NCBI RefSeq assembly: GCF_947623445.1 | Contig: NC_135246.1 | Coordinates: 15,545,856-15,609,855 of the forward strand | Length of the DNA stretch: 64,000 nt | From: Clavelina lepadiformis | Lineage: Eukaryota > Chordata > Ascidiacea > Aplousobranchia > Clavelinidae | Direction of reading: 5' to 3' | In this document: positions 36,594 to 50,691 of the stretch, one piece after another | Numbering within the stretch: position 1 is the first letter of the stretch | Layout of the letters: each line of letters begins with the position of its first letter | Notes under the pieces: model-generated | The model's input: only the letters and a program-made list of their open reading frames with translations | What the model was told of the DNA's origin: nothing | Database searches by the model: none | Position numbers and translations under genes: made by a program

Positions 36594-37880
36594 TACTTGA
36601 AAAGGAGATAAAACCCGTTTCATATAAATGAACTTATTGGGCAATTTCATATACGGAACAGCTTGTTGGAAAAGTTAATTCTTTGTATTTCTATACCAAA
36701 CAATGTTTACTTACTTGTTTCTCGGAATATTTCTAAATTTCTCCACCGCCTCGATTTATTTGACATCTTTTCAAATAAATCCAGACCAGTTGTTTTATTA
36801 ATTTTCTCAAATGTTATACGATTTTGTTTTATAGTGTCTTGTGTAGACGTTTATCCGCTTTTACAAAATCCCAACATGCCGAAGTGTATTAGGGCCAGGG
36901 GTCTGATTTTATAATGTATTTTTTTTTTACGCCATTGATATCACAGGTGAGATCGAGCGAAAGCTCTTCTTTAAAACCTGTAAGAGTTGGCATATAGATT
37001 CTCCGCTATTTAACCTTTGTGCAGAACACCCTTGTTCAGAAAAGAAGGTACAAGTGTTTATAATATGCTTTGCATGTGTATAGGATAGCAATGATTAACC
37101 ATGCTTCATACAACGAAATGGATAAAAAAATTTGCATTTGCATGAATTGTCTGCTGACATTTTATTGTTTAAAGCGTTCATTCCACACGTCTTTTGGATT
37201 AATGTTGGACGAAGGGATAAATATGGAGTTGTGATAGTAACAGCAGGATCTTAATAGCAATAATAATAATAGGATCTTTTTCTGGAATTCGGTCGTACTA
37301 ATCACATACAGTGATTATACAAATAAATGTTGCAAAACATTTTCGCTATTAGTAGGCCAATCACAACTAGTGTTCGAAGACGGCTAAATATAATTTTCGT
37401 AGAAAATAAATAAAACGTCTTAGCCAAATCCTAGTATTTTTTGTTTTATAATGTTTCAGGGAAGTTTTAACTTAACGTTCTAGAAATAACATTTGGAAAC
37501 TATATATAGAACATTATCTTGACGTTGTACAAATGTAATGCAAAAAAACTTGTTGACAACTTCAAGACAACGATGCATAACGTCGAAAATACGTTGTCTG
37601 CTTCCTGGACAGACAGGTGAAAGATTTCAAGAATGCAACAACGAGCAGGCAGCAATGTAGGAATGATCCAGTCATTTGCAACGTGATAAAATTGCTGCAA
37701 AAGAGTCTGAACACGAAGACTGACAAAAGACGTGCTGAAAGATGCTTGTAAGAAATCTTTCTTGCCCTTTGCATGTCCATACTTTTGTTTGGGGCATATT
37801 TCCTGACTTATCAATAGACGTGTGCGTAAAGGTCCTGCAACGTGACGTTATCAATGTGCCAGTGTACAATTAGTTTAGCG
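36594..37880. other. Intergenic DNA, no gene seen
   Basis: AT-rich; several overlapping short frames near 37500-37870 on the minus strand but no recognisable protein. Confidence 0.35.
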
Positions 37881-38377
37881 CAGGGGTGGGCAAACTACGG
37901 CCCGCGGGTCCATTTTCTGCGGCCCGCCGGCACTTGCAGAAACTCCTACTCATCACTTATTGTTTTAATTAAACAGGTTACATGACAAAATATTATTCCC
38001 TTTACGAGTGTGTTTTTCTCTTCACTTTCAGTGCGTAAACACACACACGTCAGTCGCGCATGTATTGCAACATACACTTCTCACGCATTGCTTGATTCAA
38101 TTGTTTGATCATAAAATACAATTACGGTAGCGGCTACCGTAGGCCTACCGTAACCGTAAAACTGTGAACAGTTGCACAAGTCTCATTAAATTTTGTGATG
38201 ATGATTGCATAGATTTAAACGTAACTGAGTGTGGAATACAAAAATTGTGTTTAATATGAATATGCGTTTATTTACACACCGGGTAAATTTTCCTACTTTG
38301 TAATGAGAATGTGCGGCGCGCCGGCTGCAACATTTTTTCAAATGTGGCCCTCAGTACAAAAAGTTTGCCCACCCCTG
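37881..38377. mobile_element. hAT-type MITE with 8-bp target duplication
   Basis: A 497-bp element bounded by CAGGGGTGGGCAAACT and AGTTTGCCCACCCCTG, perfect 16-bp inverted repeats. It is flanked by identical GTTTAGCG octamers (37873-37880 and 38378-38385). CGGCCCGC-type subterminal repeats are typical of this hAT MITE group. Non-coding and apparently young. Confidence 0.93.
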
Positions 38378-39106
38378 GTTTAGCGTGTTCGGACATATAC
38401 GTGTAAAGTTATCGTTTCTGTTGTCACGAATTGCAGCTGACTGAAAACGATTTGCCGATTTGGGTCCAGTCAGCATTTACCAATTTACTTAACTGTTCTT
38501 TTTTAGGGCAAACCATTAAAATGTGTAGTGTTTTATCAATTCAATCAATCAATTCATAGCATTAATTTATTAAGCTACAGATCTGTTGATATATACCTTA
38601 TATACGTAGATCAGTCAACAGTTACATCGCTTTCACGATAATATTTTTTTTGTCTTATAAAGATATATTTCCTCAAAATTTCTACAAACGCCTGGCAATA
38701 AAACAACAAAAAAATTAAATACCATATTCTAGTATTGACACTGTGTCAGGTGTCAGACATCCAGGGGTTTATTTTTTCCTAATTAACATATTTAGTCTGA
38801 CATCAAAACCAAACCAAGTATTGAAAAGTATTACAACGTTTTTCTATAAAATTGTGTATTGCTTTTAATAATTTTATTTTTTTTTTAGCAAATCTTTGCA
38901 AGAAATTTATCTATAGCGGATTATGCCGCTTCATTGAGGACACTCAGCTACATTTAAACGTTAAGCCACAAAATAGCGAGTATGACGTATATAGTTACGC
39001 ATTATAAACAAACGCACAAGTATTTGGCATTTTTTACCCTGGCCAGATCCTAATCACATAAATAATGATCAATTGCATGAAATGATATTTGTGATTGTGA
39101 AATAAT

Positions 39107-39924
39107 TCAAGGTCCGATTTTCGATGATGTTGTTCTGCAGTTAAGGACGTATCGACAGACCCGACAAAGAACTGTAAAATAAATGAGTATTCGATTAAAA
39201 CATATAGATTATTTTATTGATAATTTAATGAATTGTAAATTCTATTGCAATGTTTGCAGTTATCTAAAACGACAATATTTAAGTAATTTTATCGTAACGT
39301 AACATGTTTGTATAGTAAAAAGTATTAAAAAATACTGTATATTACTAAAACTTAAAATACCAAAGTCTAACTTACATCGTCCTAGTTTTTCAGTAGGGCA
39401 GCCATCCCTTGACTTATTGAACACGTTGTATCTGCAGTATGGAGTGCAGTCGAGCTATAAAGTATGATAAAAAAATTTCATCAAAACGTGTATATGCAGT
39501 TTTCAACTTTTTAAATCATTATGCACTTATTATTTGAAAAATTTACATACATTTCTTTATAGTTATAATAACCAAAGAACAATTTAATTACATGCGAAAT
39601 CTTACTCTCATTTGTAATAATGATGCATTAGTTTTCGTTTTTGACTTACTATAAATTTCTTGGGCCGGGGTATAGTCGTAGGTTTTTCAACATTTGCTGC
39701 CGTTGTTGCGAGTTCTGTTTCAGAATCTTTGTTTAATTGTGGTGCGGGAACTGCAAAGTTATATGTTGTAATTTTTACCGACGTCGATTAGTCTCATATA
39801 GTGAGATGTTTATACATGCAGGTGGTTAAGGATGAATCGCTTGCAACTGGCAGCCATCTCACTCACCTGCGTTGACTGACAAGACAAAGCAGAGAAATGC
39901 GAACACGATAACGCAGGTCTTCAT
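39107..39924 (-). CDS. Beta2: secreted six-cysteine cationic peptide precursor
   Basis: Four exons in transcription order, 39867-39924, 39650-39750, 39376-39454, 39107-39171 (TGA), make 100 aa with phases 1-0-1. Signal peptide MKTCVIVFAFLCFVLSVNA. Propeptide VPAPQLNKDSETELATTAAN ending PRPKKFI. Core DCTPYCRYNVFNKSRDGC, then PTEKLGR and LCRVCRYVLNCR. The third-to-fourth cysteine spacing is one residue shorter than in beta1. Exons 1-2 are nearly identical to beta1 while exons 3-4 differ more, so the mature part changes faster than the leader. Intact reading frame. Confidence 0.85.
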
Positions 39925-42249
39925 TCTTTCGATCGTTCACAAAACTTTCAAATATTATAACCGACCTAAGGTCTATTATGGGTACTGCACGTCTGCAAAA
40001 TTTAGAACAAAACCTGCTTTAACATTTCTTACCCTGTTGCTTGCAAGCATTATAAACCATGCCTAAGCCTGTATGCTTATTAAACTGTTCACTCTCCAAG
40101 AGAAACCGCTTTTTTATCCAGTGCAAAAATATAATTTGTTATATCTTTTCTTCCTGCTTTACCCGCTCCACTTTTTCAAGCAAACTGATTGAATACCGAC
40201 TTTAATACCGTTTACAAAGTGCCGTAATATATTGTTCATTTCCAGAAAAAAGCTGCAATAATTGGCTAATTTATACAGTCAGTAGATAGAGTATAAGGAA
40301 GTATTTGGCCATATCACATTTACGTAATACATTACCAATAATGTAAAAATGCTGAAACTTGAAAATCACTTTCGTCAATTGATATTTTCTCCCTTATTTT
40401 GAAAATAAATTGGTTTGATAAGAAGCAATGTTCTGTATCATGTTGTCTAAAGTCTAGACTTTTGCCTGGAAGGTGTTTGTGAGCTAAATCAATGCAGATT
40501 GAGAGTTATTGATAAAAGAAGTGCTGAAGTGATTCCGTATTATGTTACGCCTTCGGGTTTTATATTTTAGTTAACAAAAGCTTCCACTGTATCTTTGGGT
40601 AATTTGCAAAATTTTAAAAGCATATTTTGGCTTCATTTCGATCTTAGTTGAGTGATTGGTAGAAGGTTAAGCAAACAGTTTTGCGTAATAAACTACGTCA
40701 TCAGCACACACTGGCCCACGCTGATACACGACGAAATGATTTTACGATATCAACTTGGCACCAAGACGAAAGCAAATTTTTGAACAAAGTCCAGCAAGCA
40801 ATAGCCAGACATTAATCGATCGTAGTTCCTAGAAATAAGTTAAAGCGAACTTCTTTAGCAACTCCTTCACGACAAAGATGATGAGTCACCGACAGACGCT
40901 CCAAATTATATGACTTCATTTCACGTTTATGCGAGTCGGTCATATACGGATTGAGCCAAACTTTAGAAGAAAAACCTTTGTGAATAAAGAGGTGAAATAC
41001 TGGCCTTTTATTTTCTTTTCTCGATCCCTTGTGAAATTGATTTTTCCTTAAAAACATTTGCCTGTATAGTACATAGGATACTTGTCTGTGCATGAACTGT
41101 TTCTGTCACTAGGTGCATGGGCATGCATGGTTACTTTTGGGCTTAAAACTTTGAGATGGCATGTATACTTGCTGATTTAAAGATCACATTTTAGTGTCGC
41201 ATAAACAAAACTGCGCTAAACCGCTACATCTCATTTAAATTTCAAGCAACAAGTGCGTTAATTAGAAAGAACCGTTTTGAAACAAACCACAGGGTTATGC
41301 TCAATTTAAATATTTTTCTTTTAAGGAGAAATAAGAATTTTTTTTATTTAAGAAGTATTAGATTTTGAAATTAACTAGATTTAGTATAAAACGTTCAATT
41401 TCTGGACTTTTCTCAAACTAGAACAAATTATTTTACGGCATGAAATATTTCATGACGCATATAACAATGTGCAACAAAATTTCAACTTTAAAAAACTTCA
41501 AGAACTAATGAGGTTGTATTTAGTAAATTCCGGGGCGCTGAATCCGAATATGGGCTTGGTTTTTTTATGATCATGTCATAATGTTTTCAAAAAAAGATTT
41601 TTAATTTTTTCAATATTAGGCTTGAAAATACGATAAAATGAACATTACACGCACGCCTAATAAGCAACATTCAAATTCACGCCTGTGAATAGACTATTCA
41701 TGCTTAATTTCTTATGCTACCTGAGAATTGTTCCGTCAAATTTTGCTCTTTTGTCCAGTTCTAACATCACTTAAAATTGTAATCAATGTAATTTAATGTA
41801 ACAAAAGTAATCAAAGTGGCAATACACTTTTACATTTTACAAGTTTACATTTCCATTTTACATTTATTTTATATGCATGGGCTTTGAGAGGTAAGTAATG
41901 CTGTTATTGACACGTGATTGCGCTTCATAAAATGAGTCTGTGAGCAACCAACCTTTTATCGGTCTTTACAGTTGATCGTTTCAACAGGACTTTACACGGT
42001 TCGACCAACCAAACGTTGAAAAAGAAAAATTTTAAAACTTTTGCATAAATTTTCCGTGATCACAAAAGTACACAATGATTGCATCTGTACTTGGAAATGG
42101 TTTACTTGGTGCCAGTCAAATCGTGAAAACTGGGACACGTCTGGATTAGAATAATGGAATAAGCATGCACAATACGCTAATTAGCCTGGTTGATGACAGC
42201 TGATTGTATAATTAAGAATGATTAATATGCAGAGCTTTTTTATAAAAAA
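39925..42249. other. Upstream flank of beta2, no gene seen
   Basis: About 40100-41000 is homologous to 27500-28400 upstream of beta1 (see the older duplication). Remaining sequence is AT-rich and shows no exon. Confidence 0.4.
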
Positions 42250-42650
42250 ATAAGCTGTCAGAAATCCAAAAGAGCAATAAGCGAACAAGGAAGCCGTCTT
42301 TATTTGCATTGGTGTGATGCTCTTAATTGTAATGTTCGTGATGGAGATCACTGAAAGAGGCCGCAGCTGCACATGTGATTGCGATTTGGCCTATGTGCTT
42401 GCCATTCTGCTATCCGAGCGATATTGTTATCCTATTTCTTTTGGAGGAAGATAAACCATTTTTGGAAGTTATTAGCTTGTTGACGCAAACGGACTCAAAT
42501 GACTAAACGATAATGCACGTGAAAACAGACCTTTTCTGATAAAAAACGGATTTTGGAATCGCGCCCTGCCCAATCAAGAAATCGCACGTTAACCGACCGC
42601 TGTGCTTAATTAAATTTTTTGATTAATCGTTACCACATATTCTTAAACTC
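42250..42650. repeat. Dispersed duplicate, copy 2 (partner at 23785-24200)
   Basis: Shares GCTGTCAGAAATCCAAAAGA, CAAGGAAGCC and following sequence with 23785-24200 in the same orientation. Non-coding. Confidence 0.6.
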
Positions 42651-45108
42651 TCCTGTTAATACCTAATCAAAAATTGGAACATTAATGCAATATGAAGATT
42701 TTCCGTTACTGGTACTCGATCGTTTTTGGTCTCAAACTCACATGTTTTTGAACAAAAGCATGAAACAGGAGAATCAAGCCAAAACGCTAATCAAAACATT
42801 TTTTCATTGGAAGGAAAGTGAAATGTTAGTAATAATGTTCACACATGATATGGGAATCTCTTAACATTTCTGTTTTTTTGGCAAATTGACCTACTGTACA
42901 TCAGTATATTTAAACCAATAAGTTTTACCACACGGACACGATATGCAAAGTTATGCAGCGCTATACAAAAATTCAGATTCAACACAACAGCACTACCAAG
43001 TGGTGTCTGTTGAAAAACTATCTAAATATATCAGGGATGTGGAAATAAGAAACATCTCGGTCTCATGAGAACCAAGCTTTCGATTGACATACATTTGAGC
43101 TAAATGTGGTATATTGAGTGTGTAAAGCAAAACAAACCGTCTTTGAAATGCAACAGACCGCTTTGTGCCACAATAGCAAAGATAAACCAAAGAAAATTAA
43201 ACTTTCAAGATAAGCCAAACAAAGACTGAAATTAAAAAATGAAATTGCAATTGACTTCCATTTGTTAAAACCAGCCTTTTCCAGCTTCAGAACAAGGACA
43301 TCATTACCACATCCTGCAGCGTTTCAGTTCACGGAATTGAAAAAATGATTTCTCGTCATTTTTTTAACATAATAAGCAAGGAGCGGAAACGTTACAGTCT
43401 GTGTCGTGATGAAGGGTTATTCGTTTCCTTTCGAATAACCTGAAAAGCTTCACGTTTCTTAACGATGTCTGGTACAGTGCCAGGTAAGTTTTCGGTGTTT
43501 GGTTATCTGCAATCTTTAGTGGGATTTTAGCTCGTTCTTGTCTGTACACTCAAGATGTCACATTACAGGAATATGTATCATCGGAACACGTTTATCTTAA
43601 ATACATTTCGAGCGTTGATTATCGTGTTCTTTATAAATTGAACCAATAACTTAAGCACTATATTCACCGTGTCTTGCTGTACAAACGTTTCAATCGTTTG
43701 AGCGTTTCACATACCTTCTTGTATCAGCAAGGCACTAATTTAGCCTTGAATGTCGGAATAGCTGATGGGCGTTACGATTGCACCTTGTAAATTGCACTCC
43801 AAACAAAACACTTGACATGTATATAAGGTTGGAAGGTATGATGGCCGGTCGTTGGTAATGCATATATTTTGATTAACTGTATGATGAATACCTTCGGCGC
43901 CGGTGTACGCGGTGATGTATGCCGGTTTTTAAGATTAAACACCACTTACGCTTATAAATCGAGAATAAGAAATCTGAAAACTTTAACGTTCAAATCGTTG
44001 ACAACAGGCACGTCAGAAAAAGTGATATTAAAATTGGGTAAAAATTCGCTTTACTGTAAACTAATAAAAATAGTATTAGCTTTAATTAGGGAGGTCCGCA
44101 ATGACTATACTTTTGTGCGGTTGATTTTGCCGCAATGAGATGTCAACTTGGTGTCACTATCTCTTCTTTAGCATCAGCAGTTAGCGCAAAACCAGGTCGG
44201 CACTTCGTCTTCCGCTGCAATAGTCGATGTTTATGACACAATACAGCCTCGATTTTCAAAGAAATTATGTTCAAAATAGATTCGTTTCATTGGTTAAATG
44301 GTCGTAACTCGTAAGCCAACGTCTTTTCACTAACTAATAAACTCGTGTATACCTACGTAATTACATATAATAAAATTATTTCAATAAATTCCTCACTTGC
44401 GTATTTTCTACGAAGTGAACCGCATTTCCACGACTGTATATATGCTCCACTAAACTTCTTTTAACAGTGATCTCGCTTTTTGCCTATCTGACCAAATGAT
44501 ATTACAGAATATGACATTAAATAAACATAATTTGAGTACAGTATGATGAAGGAAAGAGGTAAATTAATAGTTGAGTTGTGTTTTTCGAATCTAAACTAAA
44601 ATATTAACAACGTTTAAGTAGGCTACTGGTTACTTACGGACTAATCAAATTCTTGGATATATCAGCAAAAGCATAGTAATGTCATTGAGAGGGCATATCA
44701 TAATAAACTACGCTTAGTGCCATTTTATAGCCTGACCTTAATATAACTAGAATTTTCTCGTTCGTGAAGTCAAGTTTAATTTCACGTTTACGGTGAACCG
44801 TAACACCCTGAACTATGAGTAACTATATGCTGTGTAGCGTTATCACGCTAATAAAACAAACCGATGATCTTTGAAATGTCACATTTAATTAGTCAAAACC
44901 AGATACCTACTACCCCCACCCCAACCCCCCCAAAAAGCGCACTGCCTTTATATTTGACGAGGGTGCCAAATCATGTTATCAAAATAGCTAAGAACAAACT
45001 CCCAAAAGGTGCTAATTGGCAAAAAAGCTTCAAACGAAAACACGATGATAAGCAACCGTACAATTCCTGAGGAACAAAATTCGTAACAGTAAGATGTAAT
45101 ATTTTTCT
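42651..45108. other. Flank before the 8-kb tandem, no gene seen
   Basis: Contains the block homologous to 31210-31290 (at about 44140-44230) and a C-rich tract at 44912-44935. An 89-codon open frame at 43869-44138 (+) has no recognisable features. Confidence 0.35.
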
Positions 45109-45893
45109 TGTACCATACCTATCCTTAAAGTAAACACATAGTGCTATACTAATACTGCTATTATTACTAAAACGATGACAATTTTTAAGATATAATGATA
45201 ATGAAAGTCGGTATATAAGTTATATCTATATTTTCTGATTGACATTAATTTAAGGACAAGCGAAATAAATTTGTTCCAATTTACTTGAATTTTTATGAAT
45301 TTATTTTAAATTATAAATTTTACAACAAGCAGCAAGTGAGTTTATGAATGACTCGTTTCATTTGTGAATAAGCAACCAGGGAATCGGGAACTTGCTTCAC
45401 TCCGGTCAACTTTAGCGAGTTCTCAATCGAAACTTATGGCTTTCTTTTCTACACTCATTATATTTTAAAACTGGTCGGTTAGAGTACATTTACAATACAT
45501 GTAGGTTGGTTTAAAATGTAGTGGAACCCAACTGTATGCCGCTAGCTCAACACATTCCATTGAAAGTCGAAAAATGACCCTTTCTGTCTTTTATTAAATC
45601 ACGTTTATGGTGTATGATGACAAGTGCTCATAAACATTTGATGCATTTTATTGCAAACTTTTCTGATTGCATGCTAAAATTGTTATAAGAAAACGATATG
45701 TAATAATGTATTTATGTTAAACATAAATTTGCCATCGATTATTATAAGTTTTGTTTCACTTCAGTCCGTTTAAAGTTATAAGTACATTTTCTATACATTT
45801 TAAGTGCATCAACAGCTGACCCTGGTTAATTGTTAGAAATATCAATGACCAAATGCTAATGTGTTTTGAAAATGCTCCGGCTTTGAAACTCAT

Positions 45894-47490
45894 CTAAAGT
45901 AAAGGCCCTTTTGATGAACCGCATTTGACCCGACGACAAAATCTGCACAGAGCTGAAAACAAACAAAAAGTGTTTGATTAATAAATTTTTAAACTTTAGT
46001 TTTAAATATAATGTTTTTTAGAACAGTTTGGAAAAAATCCAAACATGCCCTTGAAATTTTAAGAACACTTGAGAATTAAAGATGTTCAAGATAATAACTC
46101 CTGAAGCAGATATATAAAAGATATACAAATCAAAACACGTAAATCACTGCCCTTTGGTAAAACTTACCTTTAAAAAGCTTTTTGTCACAATCGCCGTTGT
46201 ATGATCTGTGTGACGTATTTTTGCGGCAATATTCGTCGCATTTCTATAAAAGAAACATATTTTAGCTGTTGTTATTGGCTTAAAACTAAAGTAAAGTTAT
46301 TCAATCTGACATATAAGTCATATATGACAAATTTGTGACTTTGATCTTGACATGCAGTTGTACACTGAAACTAAATGGAAACTTTGATTGCTACATACGA
46401 GCTGATAGATATGAAGTTTTATCTTTCTTTTCAATTCATTTATAGATCCTCACCCTGTTGATAAAAGCATTCCCAAGACTAAATGCAGAAATCTGATTCT
46501 CTTTCAATATTTTTGCGAGATAAAAGTCTGTCAGCGATTCACCGGACGAATGATGGGTGACATTTCCTAACACTTCATTTTCGATAGGCTCCGCAGATGT
46601 CACTACATAGAAAGAAAACGTTTTCATTAGCAGCAAAAGGAATCTGTTTCGATTACCAAACGTTACAAAGTTACCAGCTAGCGTGTTTAATCATGGCTTG
46701 TGTAAAATAAATGTTATTGAACAAAAAATGAAGGCAGAAACAAAAAATCCTGTTTGTCAATTTCGTGATGCGGAAAGGCTTATTTTATTTCAAATAATTG
46801 GCAACGAATATGTACAGCTATGTTGTCATAAACAAGCTACAATTGAAGCCTGTGCAGAAGATCCAGTCACACTGCAATATAAAGTTGCTATACAGAAGCC
46901 ACTATATCTGAAAAAGCAATCGCTAAGTTTAACTATAGTTTGAAACCGTGATTATATCTTATGACGTTTTGTGTTTGTTAAGTATAGTGGCTGGTTTGTA
47001 AGCTCTGGTGCTTCATTTAACTTGTTAAAATAACTTTTGTTTCGTGCAAGATTCATCGTTTATACAGATTTTGAAGTGCTGAAGCGTCATTAGATACAAA
47101 AATGTTTATCTGTTTTGCTGATAAGGTGCTAAAACATCGGAAAATCTAACCGCCAAACATAAAGACGATAAACTAACAATTAAAATAGTCAAATAAAGGA
47201 ATTAATATATGTGGAAGAATATTTTGATAAGATGTATAAACTTAACCTGCCAATTCTCTGACATCCAATTGGGTAATGTAAACATATATTGTTTCGTAAA
47301 GTGTTTGCCATATCATGTTATTGTTACTTTATTAAAATATATACTGTAACTCGCAATAAACATTAAACGGATCATTATACTTTACATTACGAGCTAATCT
47401 GAACAGAAAATTAAAAAAAGTTTGCTTACCAAAAGGTGGTGGTGCAAGAATGAGGCAAATCAAGGCCAATGTAGCAAGGATGGCTTTCAT
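45894..47490 (-). CDS. AlphaA: secreted six-cysteine cationic peptide precursor
   Basis: Exons in transcription order, 47430-47490, 46454-46602, 46168-46243, 45894-45952 (TAG), make 114 aa with phases 1-0-1. Signal peptide MKAILATLALICLILAPPPF. Propeptide VTSAEPIENEVLGNVTHHSS ending INR. Mature KCDEYCRKNTSHRSYNGDC, then DKKLFKALCRFCRRVKCG and a tail SSKGPLL. Framework C-x3-C-x12-C-x8-C-x2-C-x4-C; about 12 Lys/Arg against 4 acidic residues in the mature region (about +8). Arg-Lys at the pro/mature border fits furin-type processing. Intact. Confidence 0.87.
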
Positions 47491-50352
47491 CTTGGTAGTT
47501 AGATTTGCACGTACGGTACACAACTGTATTAATTTGTGGAGAAAAAACTTACCAATGTCACTCTAAGATCCTGCATGAAAAGAGTTGTTTGCATACTTTT
47601 GTTGTAAATATTACAAAAATCTTAAGTAGACATAAACGCGAGTGCTCTTCCTTTTGAAGTCAGTTAAGGAAGATTAGAACAACGCATTTTTAATTACGAT
47701 CGATCTCGCGGTTTGGCGTGCATTGCCAGTCAGCCAGACGTTTCTCTTGAAAAGATTTGCATCCAAACGATCAAATCACGTTTATTGAATTATAAAATGG
47801 AGTGATTTCTACCAGTTTGCCAAGGAATGACTTTGCCACCCCGCAACTTTGTCTGAAAATATTAACTACAGTACCCTTAACGCTGTTGTTTTTATTGCAC
47901 TTTTTGCGCCCAATTAACTATGTAACGTGGTTTTGTACTTTAAGCTAATAATCTCATTTTTCTATATTTAAAACTGTTATTGTTAACAGCAAACAATTTT
48001 ATTGATTTTAACAGCAATTGCAGAATCACTGGTTAACTTGAAGATATTAAATCTGGATTTTATTAATTCATTCCTAAGGTATCAGAAATCGCAAAAACAC
48101 CTGACGCCAATATATGCTTCAGAATTAAGGAATATCTTCGATATTTGCCTGGGTCCTGTCCACCAGACAATGCTGCTGATGACAAACTTGCTCTTTGTAT
48201 GTTTCTTATATACTGTATGAAAGCTGCAGGATGCGAGTTAGACTGTTTGCCAAGAAACGTGATTGTCCCAAATTAGCGAGTTTGCATGCGCTTCCTAGTT
48301 ACTGAGTACGACGCTAGCAATCCGTTGGACCGTAATTAACTTTTCAATGGCTTTAACGTTTACGTTGTTTAAATCTGGTTAAAAAGAATCACGACATACT
48401 AGTTAAGTTCCAGACCCGTCAATTTCATTACGTATGTAGGATGCTGAGATGTATGAGTGTTGCGTCACCTTTTCTCGACACCATCACCATTTAAGCCGGA
48501 ATTTTTGGCAAACTTCTCCCCATGGAAGTTCTACCTATGGCAATCATCCAAGTTAGGAGCTAAGTCACTTACAGAACTTAATACGGGCAATTTATTAGAA
48601 GTATTAATATCATTTTTTAAAAGGTATATATTAAAATTAAGATGATAGAATTGATAGAATCGATACAATTGAAATCATAACTAAAACAAAGGATTTTCAA
48701 CAGGAATTGCAGGAATTACATAAATAGATGTATACAGTAAAATCTTCCCGCGTAATTCAACAAAATTTCATTATAAAAACCGTTTTCTTAAAATTTTAGA
48801 TTTTCTTGCCAAAGGAAATTTGATTGGCAGACAGTTGATGAAAATGTGCGTCAGGAAATCCTTTTAAACAGGAAGGAACCGGAAACTGCGAAACCCGAGA
48901 GGCATATAGACTGCTATTTTTGTGCTGATATTGATAAGTATAAAACTTTTCAATTCTTTTACTTTTTTTGTCCATGTTGAAATTATGAAATTGCAATATT
49001 CAAATAAAAATATTGTTTCGTATCCAATAAGATGATTCCGGTAATTTTAGTCCAGTTTAGCAAGTTGTGAAGAATATTGTCGGTAATTGTAATAATAATA
49101 TTGTTGAATATTGTTGGCCAGTATACTTTCAAATGTGCTCTTATCAGTTTACATTTTAGGTGTAAACCAGCCCACCATGAAGGTTATTTACATTGCATTT
49201 CTAGCTATGTAATTAAACAGGTTTGCATCGTGATTTAATAAAACAAAAATTGTATAAAAATACAAATCTGATCGTTATACTTAAACAATCCATTGAAAAA
49301 TCTGATATGACTTTAGGTATACAAATTTGAAACGCCGTATACAAAAATTTTGTCACGTCGTATAGCCACGGCCTGACAAATGACCCGTGTTGTTTCGGGT
49401 TTTATATTTTTTAGTGATGATAACTTTTGTGTTGGGACTAGGAGGGTTGGTTTGTTAACCAATTTATTGGTAAGCTTCATTGCGTTTCTGGCAACTGGAT
49501 AGTTATGCCTTTTACAAAACCTATTTTTCAAGGATCCACCAAGCTTTTTATAAAAACAAGATCATACATTTTTAAGATTATGTTCTATATGATTGTTTTT
49601 TGAAAATACAGTTTTAAAAAGATTCAATCCATTATTATGCCAATGGCACAAAAGCTATCGAAAAACTCGACTGCCTAAAATCAATCGAGCTGTCAGATTC
49701 AGCAGAAAAAAATCATTCCTGTTTCTCCATTTTTACGTTTGTTTTTTTTGCGCCTTCCGTAACTAGCAACAGACGCTTGCTTATGTCTCCTGCATCGTGA
49801 CGCTAACGGTCTATAACCAGATTAAAGTGTAGAAATACGTGTAAAAGTATCGTTTCCGTTTTAACGCAATGGGGTTAATTAAAAACAATTTCCTGATTGG
49901 ACCCAGTTGACATTTACCATTTTGATTAACAAATGTTTTCAGTCGTGTCATCAAAACTTACAGCGTGTCCATCAACAATTTAACATGGTTACAAAGATTT
50001 ATGACTATACACTATATTGTTAAAAACATAATAAAAAATACAAACCATTCATCATTATAATTAGGTGATTGTAATAATACCATCATGTTTTTTCTGCAAA
50101 ACTATGAAATAATAAGTGGAAGTTTACATATAATAGACTATCAGGTCAAGACACACGATGACCGACATTCACATCTTGTAAACAGCATATATCCCAAAAC
50201 ATAGTATGACCTATATAGTGACCTGATATCAGCAAACGCACAAACACTTGGCAGTTTTCTTACGCTGGAATAATAACCGGAATAATATTTGAATAATGTC
50301 ACATGAAATGATATTTGTGACCGTGAAAGAATATTTGTGATTGTGAAATAAT
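47491..50352. other. Unit A spacer between alphaA and beta3
   Basis: Matches 55614-58438 in unit B and 63232-64000 in unit C. It holds a short conserved open stretch at 48219-48305 (+) encoding ESCRMRVRLFAKKRDC and then stopping, see findings. No complete gene was recognised. Confidence 0.4.
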
Positions 50353-50691
50353 TTAAGGTCCAATATTCGACGATATTGTTCTGCATTTAAGGACGAATCG
50401 GTAGACCTGACAAAGCACTGAAAAAAAAATGATTCCATAAAAGCAAGAATTATTTAATTGTCAATGGCTCATAGTTTGCGTTTTAGGGCTCTGTGTTTGC
50501 AATTACCAAATACAACAATTTTTAAGTAACTGCTTAGTCAGGTAAGATGTTTGTATAAACAAAATTAATTACAAAAAATTAAAAAATTCTTAAAAGCCAA
50601 AACTGAACTTACATCGTCGTCTTTTGTTAGTAGGACAGCTACCTCTTGACCTGTAGAATGCGTTATATCTGCAGTACGGTGTGCAGTCGAA
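50353..50691 (-). pseudogene. Beta3 remnant: exons 3 and 4 only
   Basis: Two exons in transcription order, 50613-50691 and 50353-50417, correspond to the mature part of beta genes: FDCTPYCRYNAFYRSRGSC, PTNKRRRL, LCQVYRFVLKC. Frame and splice sites are kept. The signal-peptide and propeptide exons seen in beta1 and beta2 were not found upstream, where Ras-like copy A now lies. One cysteine of the C-x2-C pair is Tyr. Most likely a decayed partial copy. It could still be an alternative 3' exon pair for an unseen transcript. Confidence 0.65.

Noticed and set aside
43869-44138. 89-codon + strand open frame
   Set aside because: No signal peptide, motif, or conservation in the homologous block near 31 kb.
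49190-49220. Signal-peptide-like start (MKVIYIAF) on the + strand of units A and B
   Set aside because: It stops after a few codons in unit A, reads differently in unit B, and has no downstream cysteine exons.
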